Assembly: GCA_005656395.1 (NCBI GenBank)
Contig: SRSI01000038.1
Coordinates: forward strand, 372,001 to 436,000
Source of the DNA: Strongyloides papillosus
Lineage: Eukaryota > Nematoda > Chromadorea > Rhabditida > Strongyloididae
Length of the DNA stretch: 64,000 nt
Reading direction: 5' to 3'
Positions 1 through 11,202 of this stretch are shown piece after piece. Positions within the stretch are counted from its first letter, which is position 1; each line of letters starts with the position of its first letter. Below the pieces are notes generated by a model. That model saw only the letters and a list, made by a program, of their open reading frames with translations, did no database searches and was not told the DNA's origin. The position numbers were made by a program, and so were the translations under genes.

Positions 1-154
1 ACATATTTTAATAATCCTCTTGTTATTGTTTTAATTTTTATTTACGAAATAATTGCGATAAAATTAGTCGCAAATCAAGAAAATTCAAATTTTTTTAAGT
101 GGGACAAATTTGTTACATTTTATGCAAACCTGTGTTCTTTTTATTTTTTGTGTG
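1..154. mobile_element. End fragment of a TA-targeting MITE (CACACAAAA family)
   Basis: The first 154 bases match the terminal part of two fuller copies at 47101-48051 and 61747-62674, in the same orientation as the latter. The terminal motif TTTTTTGTGTG ends at 154 and is followed by TA (155-156), the dinucleotide that flanks the 61747 copy on both sides. The rest of this copy lies outside the window. No coding capacity is seen. Confidence 0.75.
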
Positions 155-156
155 TA

Positions 157-3100
157 AATTTCAGAATTTGATTCTGAAAATTTGCATGTATATAGATTCC
201 ATTACGAGAAATTGTAATCCAAAATAAAAATTGCAAAAATCTTGCTCCATCATGGAGAAAAGTGAATCCAAAGTGCCAAAAATGATACAAATTTTGAATT
301 AATAGACGCGCCGTGTTTTAACAAAATATATCACACAAATTAGTATGTGTGTGTAAAAATTTGATCTTGACCAACCCAACTAAAGTAAGAAGTACCAAAC
401 CAAGGTTAAATAAAATGGCTCATAGGACACTCAGCTAAAATATTTTTACCGTTTGGTAAAGTGTAACCGTAATTTAATTTTACGGTAAACAAATTTAATA
501 AAAATGACTAAAAGTACAATAATGAGAACATCTTTTAGTTAAATAAAAGGTATTTTACATTAAAGTAATTGGTGGACTTCTTTATTGAGTAAGAAGTTTT
601 CTATAAGAAAAAAACATTTTAAAGTTGATTGCATACTTAATTGTAATTTTTGATCACAATCATTATAAATCATACATTTTTAAGATATTTTCCCTCTTTT
701 TTTTTCTAAAACTTGAAGTAATAATCATAATTTTAACATTTAATTTATCATGTATCACTAATTCAAATTAAATTAAATTTGTATGTATATACACAAAATT
801 ACACTTTGCCAAACGGTAAAAATATTTTAGCTGAGTGTACCCCGAGCCAATAAAATATTTACCAACGAATAGTCAATTTCATCGTGCGCTGTGCGGCATC
901 CAAGCTCCAATGAAGTACTTCATAAGGCTTTAGATTTCACGACGAATGTTCTGAAGTTAATTTTTAGAGGATTTTTTTTTGAGGAAATTGAAATAAGATG
1001 AATCTGAAAGTGAAGATTTTCGTGGCATTTTTTCTACTTTAGAGTTATCGGTTGCGTTTTTTTCTTATGTAAATCTACTTTTTTCAACATATGAGAAGTT
1101 AAAAATTTTTTTTAAAAATAAAAATTTACTTAAGAGATCTAGAAATAATTAAATAACATAATTGAAAAGATGCACGTTTAAACAACTAATTTAGCAATTT
1201 ATATTATTGACATTGATAATTACAAAGTTTTTAGATTATTCCACTTATTTGTAACGAAAAATAATGAAAATAAATAACCATATCAAAAACCTAGGTTTTT
1301 GTTTTTTAAAGAACTTTTATATCTTAATATATTATACGCGCACCTAAATGAACAAAATAAATTTTGCGAACTTTAAAGGATGAAAATAAATTTTGATTCC
1401 TATAATATCACTCATCTGTATAAAAGTAGCGTCGTCTAGTGACTTAGATAATTATCGTTTATTATTAAATCGAAGCTGTGCAATTTTCATTTGATTTTTT
1501 AGTTTAATTTAATGATAACAAATATGTGTTCTATTGTTGGAAAAGAAAATGGATTTTAATATATTTATAACAATATTAAGAGTGTATAATGTTAATAAAA
1601 TATGATAATTAAAAACTAATTTTATTCTTATCAACAGTAAATGGATATTGTGGAAACTTATTATGATATATAATTTCATGTACACACAAAACCTAAACAT
1701 GTCTTTTAGACCAATACGATTTATGTGAAAAAAGGGCTATATTCGATAGTATTTTGAGGCCTAGGTTTTTTACCCGTTTTGCAAACACATTCTAGGTCAT
1801 TTTGCATGTTAATTCTATCTTATTTTGCATATACAAAACGAGGTAAAATGTGTAATCAAAATGAGGAAGAATCCACATACAAGATGAGTTAGAATGTAGT
1901 ATATGGTTTACCCCCAATTTGTAAGTTTCATAGTTTTGTAATTATTATAATTAATTAAAAGATTTTAAAAACTTTTTTTTGATAAATTAAAAAAGATATT
2001 GATTCTTTATCAATAGAATACAATATTTATACTTAATATAAAATAGTAACAAACAAAACAAAAATAAAAGTTTGGTATTTTTAAAACTTCATTTTAATTT
2101 TCTTGTTAAAAATATTTAAACCAAACAAAATAATAAAAAATATCTTATTATTTAAATAATAAACTCTAAAATAAATAATTCTTTCTACAATGTCTACAAA
2201 AAAAAGCACATTATTTGTGGTACACTCTTGATTCTCTTCAATCAACTAACAATTAAGAGTTTCCTAGTAATTTTTTAAAACCTCATACATATATAAAATC
2301 ACCAGCTACAACTGCTAATAATTATAATGCTTACTCTATAAGATAACCATAGAATATTTGATGCCTAAAATTGTAGTAGTAATAAGTGGTAGTGAAATTT
2401 CTTTTATGTTAACATATTACGATGTTAGTTTTTTATCAATGTAAAAAGTTCCAAATGTAATTATTGTTATAAGATCACTAATTAAAACTAAGAATTTTAG
2501 ATTTCACAGTAATATGTGGTCCATCGCGGTTATTTCGAGTTAAACTTTAAAAGGATGTCTAATTTGGTAAGAGACTTTAACAGACTCGTATAATATCTAA
2601 TAAATATTATTGTACTTGATAATTACTAGATCTTTAAGACGAATAAAATAAATTTTACGGTTCAAAAATAAATGTAATAATATAAAAATACGTGTAAGTA
2701 TGTGTTATTAAAAACTAATGCCATTATTTCTTCTCTTATTATCTGTATTTATTATTACCTTTTTGTATCAACTTTCAAATTTGTGTAAAAACATTAATAA
2801 ATCTGTGAAATAGTATAAAATGGGTAAATAAACAAATAAAATTTTTTAATAACTTTAAAAACAGAGTCAATCACTAAAAAACTTTGGAAGTCTAAAAAAC
2901 ATTTAAGATAGATAAAATTACAGGCTAAATTTAAGCTCACTTTGCATATACAAAACGAGGTAGAAATGTATATGCAAAACAAATTTCAATATATACACAA
3001 AATGATCTAAAAATATGTATGCAAAATTTGTACAACAGTAGCATAAAAAATGACTTAGAATGTAGACGTAAAATAGGAAAGAATGTAGCCTGTTGCTTAC

Positions 3101-4545
3101 GCCATTTTGGATGGTCGGTTATTTTAACATCACCTGCATTTTGTAGCATTCTGAGCATTTTTAGTCGAAAAGACATGTTTAGGTTTTGTGTGTATTACAT
3201 ATTTTCATTGCCAAAATAATTGATAAGTAGAATTTACATTTAATATTTTTGTTTCTGATTACATGGAATATATGATAGCATATTTCTACATAAAAGTTTT
3301 ATTAAATCAAAATTGTGTAATTTTTATTTTTTTAAAGATGCCGAATATGTGTTCTATTGTTGAAGAAGAAAATAAATTTTAATATATCCGTAAAAACAAT
3401 GAGAGTGTCGTATTTTAATAAAATAGAATAATTAAACAATAATTTTATCAATATTAACATAAAAAGGATGTCGTACACGTTTCTTATGATATATAATTTC
3501 ACGTAATATTTAATTTCTATTGGCATATTAATGATTAAGTTGATTTTACATTTTCATTTACATGGAATATTATATTGTATATGTCTTTATAATTTTTTAG
3601 TAGTCATCGATATAATCTAAATCACTAGACGACGCTACTTTTATCCAGATGAGTGATATTAAAGGAATCAAAATTTATTCTCATCCTTTTTAGTACACGA
3701 AATTTATTTTCGTCCTTTAAAGTTAGCAAAATTTATTTTGTTCATTTAAGTGCGCGTATAATTTATTAAGATATAAAAGTCTTTAAAAAACAAAAACCTA
3801 GGTTTTTGATGTGGTTATTTATTTTCATACTTTTTCGTTACAAATAAGTGGAATAATCTAAAAACTTTATAATTATCAATGTTAATAATAAAAAGTGCTA
3901 AATTAGATGTTTAAAAGTGCATCTTTTCAACTATGTTATTTAATAATTTCTAGATCTCTTAAGTAAATTCTTATTTTTAAAAAAAATTTAACTTCTCATA
4001 TATTGGAAAAAGTAAATTTATATAAGAATAAAACACGACTCATAACTTTAGAGTAAAAAAAAAGCTACGAAAACCTTTACTTTCGGATTCATTTTAATTT
4101 CAATTTCTCCAAAAAAAAATTCTCTAAAAATTAACTTCGAAATATTCATTGTGAAGTCTGAAGATTTATGAAATACTCCATTAGAGCTGGAATGCCGCGC
4201 AGCGCACGATGAAACCACTGTTCGTTAAAAAATATTTTATTTAACCTCGGTTTGGCACTTCTTATTTTAGTTGGATTGATCAAGATCAAAATTTTACACA
4301 CACATACTAATTTGTATAATATTTCTTGTTAAAGTACGGCGCGTTCATTTACTGAGTAATTAGTGTGTATAATAAATTTTGTTAAAATTGGCGCGTCCAT
4401 TAATCCAAAATTTGCACCATTTTTGGCGCTTTGGATTCATTTTTCTTCATGATGGAGCAGGATTTTTAGAATTTTTATTTTGGATTCCGATTTCTCGTAA
4501 TAGAATTTATATATATGCAAATTTTCAGAATCAAATTCTGAAATC
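157..4545. mobile_element. Large inverted-repeat (foldback-like) element
   Basis: Positions about 157-1708 and 3167-4545 are imperfect reverse complements, about 80% identical by eye. Landmarks that pair include the ATTTCAGAATTTGATTCTG start, the stretch near 895 with its partner near 4205, the block 1335-1450 with 3615-3770, and the inner pair at 1685-1708 with 3167-3190. The centre (1709-3166) has no convincing gene; small open frames in the two arms are the same sequence read twice. Long terminal inverted repeats around a short non-coding core fit a non-autonomous foldback-like DNA transposon. The left end may continue beyond the MITE at 1-154, so the true termini are not fixed. Confidence 0.7.
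417..848. mobile_element. Non-autonomous hAT-like MITE nested in the left arm
   Basis: A 432-bp insertion with inverted ends of about 50 bp, reading GGCTC...GAGCC outermost and sharing the inner block ACACTCAGCTAAAATATTT. It is flanked by the 8-bp direct repeat AATAAAAT (409-416 and 849-856). The right arm of the surrounding palindrome lacks the insertion at the equivalent place (about 4235), which confirms it came later. An 8-bp duplication is typical of the hAT superfamily. No coding capacity. Confidence 0.85.
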
Positions 4546-4559
4546 TAGGGGGTCAAAAT

Positions 4560-5520
4560 ATGCTTAACGTTGCATTTTCAGGGGTGACGTTAGTGAGTAG
4601 ATATAAAAGTCTTTAAAAATCCTATAGATCGCTTATGCTAAAATCTAAAATGTTTTATTTTATTGTATCCTTACATAATACTATTTATTACTATAATATG
4701 ATATCATCACATTATATTGAATACTCATTATTTTATCTTTGTCAGAGGTCTCTATACGAACACCTGTGATTATGGTATTCTAGAACGTCCCTCCAATTAA
4801 TTACCTTTATAATTTTATATTGTCATTATATTATATTCTATAATAAATTCCTGCTAACAATCTTAAAATCGTATTCAGTTTTATATTGTCTTGGTACATC
4901 GTCAAATTCCAATATTATTTCATATGTACCAAAGAGGGGATGTTTCGTACGTATATGGTTACAAGCTGTATGCTTGTCATCATCTTTTGTTATTGTATAA
5001 ATACATTACTGTTTATAAAATAAAAATACTCTTACTTTTTTTACTGGTGTTATTTATTAATCAATAACTAAATATTATTAAATATAGAATAACTATTAAA
5101 CAATAGTAAAGTGAAAAATAGAAGTAATGTCTTACTGGCGATTCCACCTGTTAGAGAAATAATAAATAAACAATTACCACTAACAAATATAAATATACCT
5201 TTATTTAGAACTTTAAAGGGTTAATAGGGTTACAATACGTTAAAAGTGGTCCTCTAAATAGGTCCCAGTTATCTATAATAAATTAAAGTAATTAAATAAA
5301 TAGTGGGAATCAAATTAACAATAAAAGTATGAATAAATTACACGAACAATAATCATTTTAAAAGATGATATTATAATTAAGGATGACAAATATGAATGAA
5401 GAAATCATCCTCTTTTACACCTTGTATAGGCCTTAATTCCCCTCGAGACCATAAAACTTCGTCATCATTTCACTCATTAATATAATATTTAATCTACTAT
5501 CCCAAATGAAAAAAGAGTAA
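4560..5520. other. Gene-free AT-rich stretch
   Basis: No open frame, RNA gene or paired repeat could be supported. A stretch around 4950-5040 (TGTATAAATAC followed by AATAAAAAT) resembles promoter and poly(A) signals of the kind found in solo LTRs, but no LTR ends or target duplication were found. Confidence 0.3.
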
Positions 5521-5593
5521 CGACCCCGGTGGGACTTGAACCCACAATCTTCTGCTTAGGAGACAGACGCCTTAGCCATTAGGCCACGGGGCC
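5521..5593 (-). tRNA. tRNA-Arg (anticodon CCT)
   Basis: The minus strand folds as a 73-nt tRNA. The acceptor GGCCCCG pairs with CGGGGTC (one G-U) and the discriminator is G, as expected for arginine. The anticodon loop CTCCTAA sits on a TCTGT/GCAGA stem (one G-U) and gives anticodon CCT, which reads AGG. The T arm holds GGTTCAAGTCC. No intron. It stands alone, with no neighbouring gene within 500 bases. Confidence 0.95.
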
Positions 5594-6141
5594 GCTGGAA
5601 GCGACGCTTCAAACTTAGTTGTAAAGTATAACTAATAGTAAAGATTTAAAAATTTTTATTTTTTATCTATTTTAATTAGAGCAGAAATTTTAATTCCAGA
5701 TAAAAATTTCCACAACAGTAACTATTATTTACTACAATGTTAAAATGTATAATAATTTCATTTTACAAATAATATGAATAAACAAATAATTTTAAAATTT
5801 TTTATTAATAATAAAAATAATAATTAATTGAGATAAAGTGTAATTTTGTTATGTAGATTATTGTATGTGGGAGAATCTAGTTCTTCTGTTTTTAAGTTAA
5901 AATGAATATCGAATAATAATTAAAATAAAAAATTTAAAATATTGAAGAGTAGTACACAAAGATCAAACTTTTATTTAATAACCAACTAATAAAATAATAT
6001 GCATAGATAACCTACAAAGGTTTTTGAGGAGAAAAAAAGTTTAACATCTATTTTATCATATTGAAAAAAAAAACTTGGACGTTTATCACATAGAATTTTG
6101 TTAAAACATTCTTGGTATATATTTATACATAATAGGAAAAT
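5594..6141. other. Spacer between tRNA-Arg and the Ty3/gypsy element
   Basis: AT-rich sequence with A and T homopolymers. No gene or repeat boundary is recognised apart from the start of the 5' LTR. Confidence 0.3.
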
Positions 6142-6295
6142 ATAATTGTAAAATTTAAATTATAAATCGAAAATTTAAATATATTATTATTATTATGTAA
6201 ATTACTATACCTATATATTATTGAAAAATAATATGTAGAGATCTTTTTTCTCCTCGGATAAACGCCAAAAATTAAACCTTCTTATAAAAATTTCT
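6142..6295 (+). repeat. 5' LTR of the Ty3/gypsy element
   Basis: 154 bp beginning ATAATTGTAAAAT and ending AAAAATTTCT, matching 11203-11357 with about ten differences and one small indel. At this length it is unusually short for an LTR. The primer binding site should follow at about 6296, but no tRNA 3' end could be matched with confidence. Confidence 0.85.
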
Positions 6296-6323
6296 GGTTA
6301 AAAAGAAGTTTAATTTCCAGTTT

Positions 6324-6527
6324 ATGAGGAGAACAAGGCTTCACTCAGATATCATTGAGAAACTATCTACAGAAACTGTAGAAGACTACTATAAACGTTT
6401 AATAAACCAGGCCAAAGAAGACGTACAAAGGCTAGTGCACAAGCCAGTACATTCAAATTATCAAGAGTCAAAAATGTCCGACGTTAATATTTCAGAAAGA
6501 GATGACCCCATCCCTCAAAATGTCTAA
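6324..6527 (+). CDS. N-terminal Gag segment of the Ty3/gypsy element, ended by TAA
   Basis: A 67-codon frame starting at ATG 29 bases after the 5' LTR. It is in the same frame as the following 1547-codon frame, separated from it only by a TAA at 6525-6527 and two sense codons. The start, directly after the leader, is where Gag should begin, and the next frame has no ATG at its upstream edge. This is therefore best read as the amino end of one Gag-Pol frame carrying one nonsense codon, through mutation or readthrough. The peptide is charged and helical and has no recognisable motif by itself. Confidence 0.6.
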   Translation: MRRTRLHSDIIEKLSTETVEDYYKRLINQAKEDVQRLVHKPVHSNYQESKMSDVNISERDDPIPQNV

Positions 6528-6533
6528 CTAGCA

Positions 6534-9500
6534 TTGAACAATCTTAGAAATGACATGGTTGAAAAATTGGATGCTTTAACAAATCAAATTGCTTTATTGT
6601 TAAAATCAAAAAATATAAATAACAATGAGCAACACTCCCCACCTCAAAATTTGAATATGTCCACATCATCATCATTTACTGATGTTCAACTACAGGTACT
6701 TCAAGCTTTGAATATTAATAACTTAATCAAACCTTTTGATGACACAAATAAGAGTATTAATATTAAAACTTGGTTCAGTAACTTGGAACGATATTTCAAA
6801 CTAAATGGTACAATTTCAAGTGAATATTTTGATTATCTCCTGTTGAAACTTGATGGTGAATCGTTAGAAATTGCTTCACAGTATGATGGTAACTACTTTC
6901 AGGTTAAGAAACAGTTGATCCTCCTATTTGATTCCAACAAATCTTGTATTTCTGCTGAAAGGGAATTAGATAGTCTGACTAGACAAATTGATAGAATACA
7001 GGATCTTGACTCCAATGCCTCCAAGATCAAATTTCTATGTCGCATTGTCTACCAAGGTAAATCAGGTGAGGAAAGACTGAAGGTACAGGCTAAGAAATTA
7101 TGGTCCCTATTACGTCCTTTCATTAAAAAGGTTACGAAATTGCCGATGAGATATAATGATTTTGATTGGGATTTGTTCATCCTCGACATAAAGCAAAGTT
7201 TTGAGATTGATAGTGCTGAATATAGAGAGAGACGATTTCCAAATAGAAACTTGAAACTACCATCTGATAGTCATAATAAAGAAAAAAGGTGTCTCAATCT
7301 TGGATGCAAATTTCCGTATAATCACGATACTTCAAACTGCAAAATGCAAAAAATTTTAAAAGATCATAAGAGCCTCCCAAAGAACAATCTTGTTATGAGT
7401 GATTCACCGAATAACTTATTGACTTCAGTTGAAAAAGAATGTAATACGGTATTTGATAAAAATGAATATTTAGAATCCTCTCAAGATGACAGTGATTCGG
7501 ATGCTAGCTTAAGTGACGCCCCAGGTCTGATATATAAAAGTGGAAAAATTTCAAATATTTCTGTTGTCATTGCTATAGATTCCGGATCAACCTTCACTTC
7601 GATCAGCGACAATCTCCAGTATCTATTAAAAATGTCGGATAAAAAAGGTTCTGAAGTTCCTATTAAGATAATTGAAGGAATAACAGCTGTCAAGAGAGCG
7701 AAAGAGAAAAGATTTCTAACGATAGAAGATAATTCGATCTATCTGAAGCACCCATTGATATTCAACTCACACTACCACAACTTTGACATCCTTCTTGGGA
7801 GAGACATGCTTAAGAAGTACGGTGCTATTGTTGATCATACAGACGGAGCGATCAACTGGTCTGTAACAGGTAAATGTAATATTAAAAACACTAATTCTTT
7901 AAATTTTTTGATCACACCCAGTGAATTCTCACCGACTACACACGATGACATCACTTTTAATGATCTAAAAGTGTTCCAGTATGGAATCAATATAAATTCA
8001 AACGAAGAATCTAAAACTTACGCTTTATGTGCTGAATCTGTTATCGTCGACCAAGATAAGCAAAAATATTTGGATGAATTCATAGCTGCTTCTGATAAAA
8101 GTCTTCGTGAAAAATTCCCGAGTGTTTTCATAGTGAATGACAGTCAAATTGTTCCAACCATGGTTGCTGAAGAACAGCATTTTAATTTCACTGAACAAAA
8201 TAAGAACTATGAGACCTATGGATCATCTTATCACAACCAATCTATAGCACTCCAGTTAGCCAAGACTTGGGAAGACGCTGGAATCATTGAAGAAGGTGAA
8301 CCAGATAATGGGATCACACATCCAGTTAAACTAATTGATAAGCAAAAAGATTCTTCGGATGATAATAAGAATGTTGATATTACAAGTAGATATAGACTAG
8401 TATGCGATTTTAGATGCATCAACGAATTCACCCATAAACATTGTGAGATTTCCATGAATATAACAAACAGTATTTTGACTAATCGTCCCTTCGTGTTCTG
8501 TTCCAAGCTTGATTTCAAGACTGCCTATGGACAGATAAAACTTCATTCTTCAAATACGAGATCATTTAACATTACTATTGGTCATAAGAAATTCAACTAT
8601 CTCACTCTTCCACAAGGAGCTAGAAATAGTGCTACTCTTTTTAAAATAGTGATGATGAATCTTTTTCAAGATCTCTTTGAGCAACAGCATCTTCAATGGT
8701 ATCATGATGATATGTTGATAATGACTCATGCTGATTCTCAATCACCTCTCACCATAGATGATGAAATCAGGAAAGCTCAAGAACATTGTGATTTACTAGA
8801 ATTGGTTTTTCAGCGGATGGAATCCAAGAATGTCAAAGTTTCACAGATAAAATCTCAACTCTTCCAAAAGTCTGTTAGTTATCTAGGTTTCACTTTAACT
8901 AGAACTGGTTGGCGTCCGTCAATACAATCTGTTAATAGAATTTTAAACCGTGGTAGACCTGACTCTCGTGAAAGTTTGAGACGATTCCTTTATGCAAGCA
9001 ATTATTTCTTCATTTGTATCCCAAACTTCAGTGTAATAGCTTCATCATTATATGACCTCATCAATACCAAATCAAAAAAGAAATTTGTAATGCAAACTCA
9101 CCATTTAGATGCTTACCATAAGATAGCACGATCCTTATGTGACGTTAACCATAAACTGTATTTTGGAGATCCCAATGCAGACTACATTATTCGCGTAGAT
9201 GCCTCAAGTACAGAGATTGGTGGATCCATATCACAGAACTTATTTGATGCTGAGACCAATACCATTAGAGAAGTACCATTAGGGTTTGTAAGTTTTCGTT
9301 TACCAAAAGTGGTTCGTCGTCGTTCTAGCACATATTTGGAGTTGAAAGAGATTGCGTCAGTACTGGAATACTATAAATTCTTGTTAGAAAATTGTCCTGG
9401 AAAAATTAGGATACTTATCGATCATAAACCACTGGAGAAGTTAAGATACACGGCAAGCATGTCAAAACACGTTGAATTACTATCCCATATAGATAAATTT

Positions 9501-11177
9501 AACTGTATATTTGAATACTCACCAGGTAAACTTCACTTCATGCCGGATTGGTTGAGCAGAATTGAGAATGAAAAGTTGCTACATGACGATGAAAGTGGTG
9601 ATGATGAAAAAGGGTATGATGATTCTAATGAACAATTTAATTCATTAACATGCCTATTGGTAAAACATTCCCGTGGCAGACCGCGAGTTTTGAAGGAAAA
9701 GGACAATGAAATTCTCATTAAACGTAAAGTGGGAAAACCAAAGAAAGGTGAAAGTTCACTAACAAAACAATGTCATGAGAAAGTTAATGTAACAAATAAA
9801 GAGAAAGAACATAGTGACGATGAGTTAAATATCGTAGAGTTAAATGAAAAAAATGATATGTCAAACACCGAAAAAAATGATGATGATAATGATATACACA
9901 TTACAGAGTTAAATAAAAAAGAAAAATCTTCTCTTTATAAGATATTGAGAAGTAACATATTATTTTCTTTTGATGAGTTAAAAATGGAGCAAGAAAAAGA
10001 TGATAATTTTCAAAGAGCGGTTAAGAACAGGAACTTTTTAAACTACGATGTACGAGTGAACGATAATGATATTATACAGATTTGTAAAACAAATCTTGAA
10101 AAAGGGGAGGCATGTGATGACAAAAATTGGAAAACTTTAATACCACTTTCCTTAGCTGAGAAAGTCATAAAGATGGCACATAGTCAGGGACACTATTCGT
10201 TCATTAAGACATTGTCCGCCATCAATTATTTTTGTTATATACCTCAGCCTGGGAAAATGATAAAAAAGATTTTAAATAATTGCAACACGTGTCTTATAAG
10301 AAAGTCTGGTCACCATCATCAGCCAAGCAATAAAACAATAGACTTGTCATGTTATCCATTCGATCGTTTGTCGATGGATCTTATTACATCAAGAACAATT
10401 GACCAAATATGTCACCACAGATATATACTTGTAGTATGTGACGAATGTACTAAGTATGTCTGGGTCCTGCCTTTGCTCAGTAAAGAAGGTAGTGAAATAA
10501 TTGATACATTGATAAAGAATATATTTACCAAAGGAGCTCTTCCCAGTGTTATAAGAACTGATGGTGATGGTCAATTCAGGGGATCACACTTTACTGATGC
10601 CATGAAAGAACTTGATGTAAAATTGGAGCTTTCTACAGCCTATGACTCCAACTCAAATGCTATTGTGGAAAATAAGATCAAAAGTGTTAACAAAGTTATT
10701 CATTCTCTGACGGAAGATTACCCAACAACATCATTCTGTCAATTACTTGATCTAGTGAGCCATTTTATAAATAATTCTAGAGTAATTGGTATGCAAATGA
10801 CTCCAGTTGAGATGATGTTTGGGATATCTCCTCGAACTACTTTGTCTAACATCTTGGATCACAATAGTATATTAAAATATATTGATCGTTCAGATAATTT
10901 AAATGAATGGTTGAACTCAATAACTATGATTCGCAGAATCCTAAATGATCAATATATTCAATACAGACAAAATGTAAACAATAAGAAAAAGGAAAAATAT
11001 GATACTTTTGAAGTTAGAGACACCTTTTACTTCAGGCGTTCCAGAGAGCATAAGTTTGATAAAAATTACACTCCTCACGTTGTACTCAAGAATTTGAGAA
11101 CTAAAGTCTTGTATAAAAGTGGTAACAAATCCTTGGAGACATCAAAAGCAAAGATTAAAAAACTCCACGTTTCTTAA
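6534..11177 (+). CDS. Gag-Pol polyprotein of a Ty3/gypsy retrotransposon
   Basis: 1547 codons. The Gag part (about residues 1-260) ends in a Cys/His-rich segment that is not a standard CX2CX4HX4C knuckle. The aspartic protease has IDSGSTFTS with D349. The reverse transcriptase has the LPQGARNSATLF region and a catalytic motif reading YHDD (723-726), where most relatives have a hydrophobic residue at the second position. RNase H begins with VDASS (D889). The integrase has a zinc site H1216-X3-H1220-X29-C1250-X2-C1253 and a catalytic D1282, D1343, E1379 (D,D35E). The C-terminus is basic, with no chromodomain seen. It copies element RNA to DNA and inserts it. All visible catalytic residues are present. 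The start is not an ATG; translation most likely begins at 6324. Confidence 0.9.
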   Translation: MNNLRNDMVEKLDALTNQIALLLKSKNINNNEQHSPPQNLNMSTSSSFTDVQLQVLQALNINNLIKPFDDTNKSINIKTWFSNLERYFKLNGTISSEYFDYLLLKLDGESLEIASQYDGNYFQVKKQLILLFDSNKSCISAERELDSLTRQIDRIQDLDSNASKIKFLCRIVYQGKSGEERLKVQAKKLWSLLRPFIKKVTKLPMRYNDFDWDLFILDIKQSFEIDSAEYRERRFPNRNLKLPSDSHNKEKRCLNLGCKFPYNHDTSNCKMQKILKDHKSLPKNNLVMSDSPNNLLTSVEKECNTVFDKNEYLESSQDDSDSDASLSDAPGLIYKSGKISNISVVIAIDSGSTFTSISDNLQYLLKMSDKKGSEVPIKIIEGITAVKRAKEKRFLTIEDNSIYLKHPLIFNSHYHNFDILLGRDMLKKYGAIVDHTDGAINWSVTGKCNIKNTNSLNFLITPSEFSPTTHDDITFNDLKVFQYGININSNEESKTYALCAESVIVDQDKQKYLDEFIAASDKSLREKFPSVFIVNDSQIVPTMVAEEQHFNFTEQNKNYETYGSSYHNQSIALQLAKTWEDAGIIEEGEPDNGITHPVKLIDKQKDSSDDNKNVDITSRYRLVCDFRCINEFTHKHCEISMNITNSILTNRPFVFCSKLDFKTAYGQIKLHSSNTRSFNITIGHKKFNYLTLPQGARNSATLFKIVMMNLFQDLFEQQHLQWYHDDMLIMTHADSQSPLTIDDEIRKAQEHCDLLELVFQRMESKNVKVSQIKSQLFQKSVSYLGFTLTRTGWRPSIQSVNRILNRGRPDSRESLRRFLYASNYFFICIPNFSVIASSLYDLINTKSKKKFVMQTHHLDAYHKIARSLCDVNHKLYFGDPNADYIIRVDASSTEIGGSISQNLFDAETNTIREVPLGFVSFRLPKVVRRRSSTYLELKEIASVLEYYKFLLENCPGKIRILIDHKPLEKLRYTASMSKHVELLSHIDKFNCIFEYSPGKLHFMPDWLSRIENEKLLHDDESGDDEKGYDDSNEQFNSLTCLLVKHSRGRPRVLKEKDNEILIKRKVGKPKKGESSLTKQCHEKVNVTNKEKEHSDDELNIVELNEKNDMSNTEKNDDDNDIHITELNKKEKSSLYKILRSNILFSFDELKMEQEKDDNFQRAVKNRNFLNYDVRVNDNDIIQICKTNLEKGEACDDKNWKTLIPLSLAEKVIKMAHSQGHYSFIKTLSAINYFCYIPQPGKMIKKILNNCNTCLIRKSGHHHQPSNKTIDLSCYPFDRLSMDLITSRTIDQICHHRYILVVCDECTKYVWVLPLLSKEGSEIIDTLIKNIFTKGALPSVIRTDGDGQFRGSHFTDAMKELDVKLELSTAYDSNSNAIVENKIKSVNKVIHSLTEDYPTTSFCQLLDLVSHFINNSRVIGMQMTPVEMMFGISPRTTLSNILDHNSILKYIDRSDNLNEWLNSITMIRRILNDQYIQYRQNVNNKKKEKYDTFEVRDTFYFRRSREHKFDKNYTPHVVLKNLRTKVLYKSGNKSLETSKAKIKKLHVS

Positions 11178-11183
11178 TCTTCA

Positions 11184-11202
11184 AGAAATGGAGGAGAAAA
11201 GC
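11184..11202 (+). promoter_or_regulatory. Polypurine tract of the Ty3/gypsy element
   Basis: An almost pure purine run (AGAAATGGAGGAGAAAAG) lies directly before the 3' LTR, the position of the plus-strand primer in LTR retrotransposons. Confidence 0.75.

Noticed and set aside
1509..3526. Small open frames in both arms of the large inverted repeat
   Set aside because: They are the two arms of a palindrome read as the same AT-rich pseudo-peptide; no conserved motif.
4920..5050. Possible solo LTR (promoter-like and poly(A)-like signals)
   Set aside because: No terminal TG...CA pair, target duplication or second copy was found in the window.
7481..10574. Minus-strand open frames inside the Ty3/gypsy coding region
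   Set aside because: They overlap the strongly supported Pol frame and show no motifs of their own.
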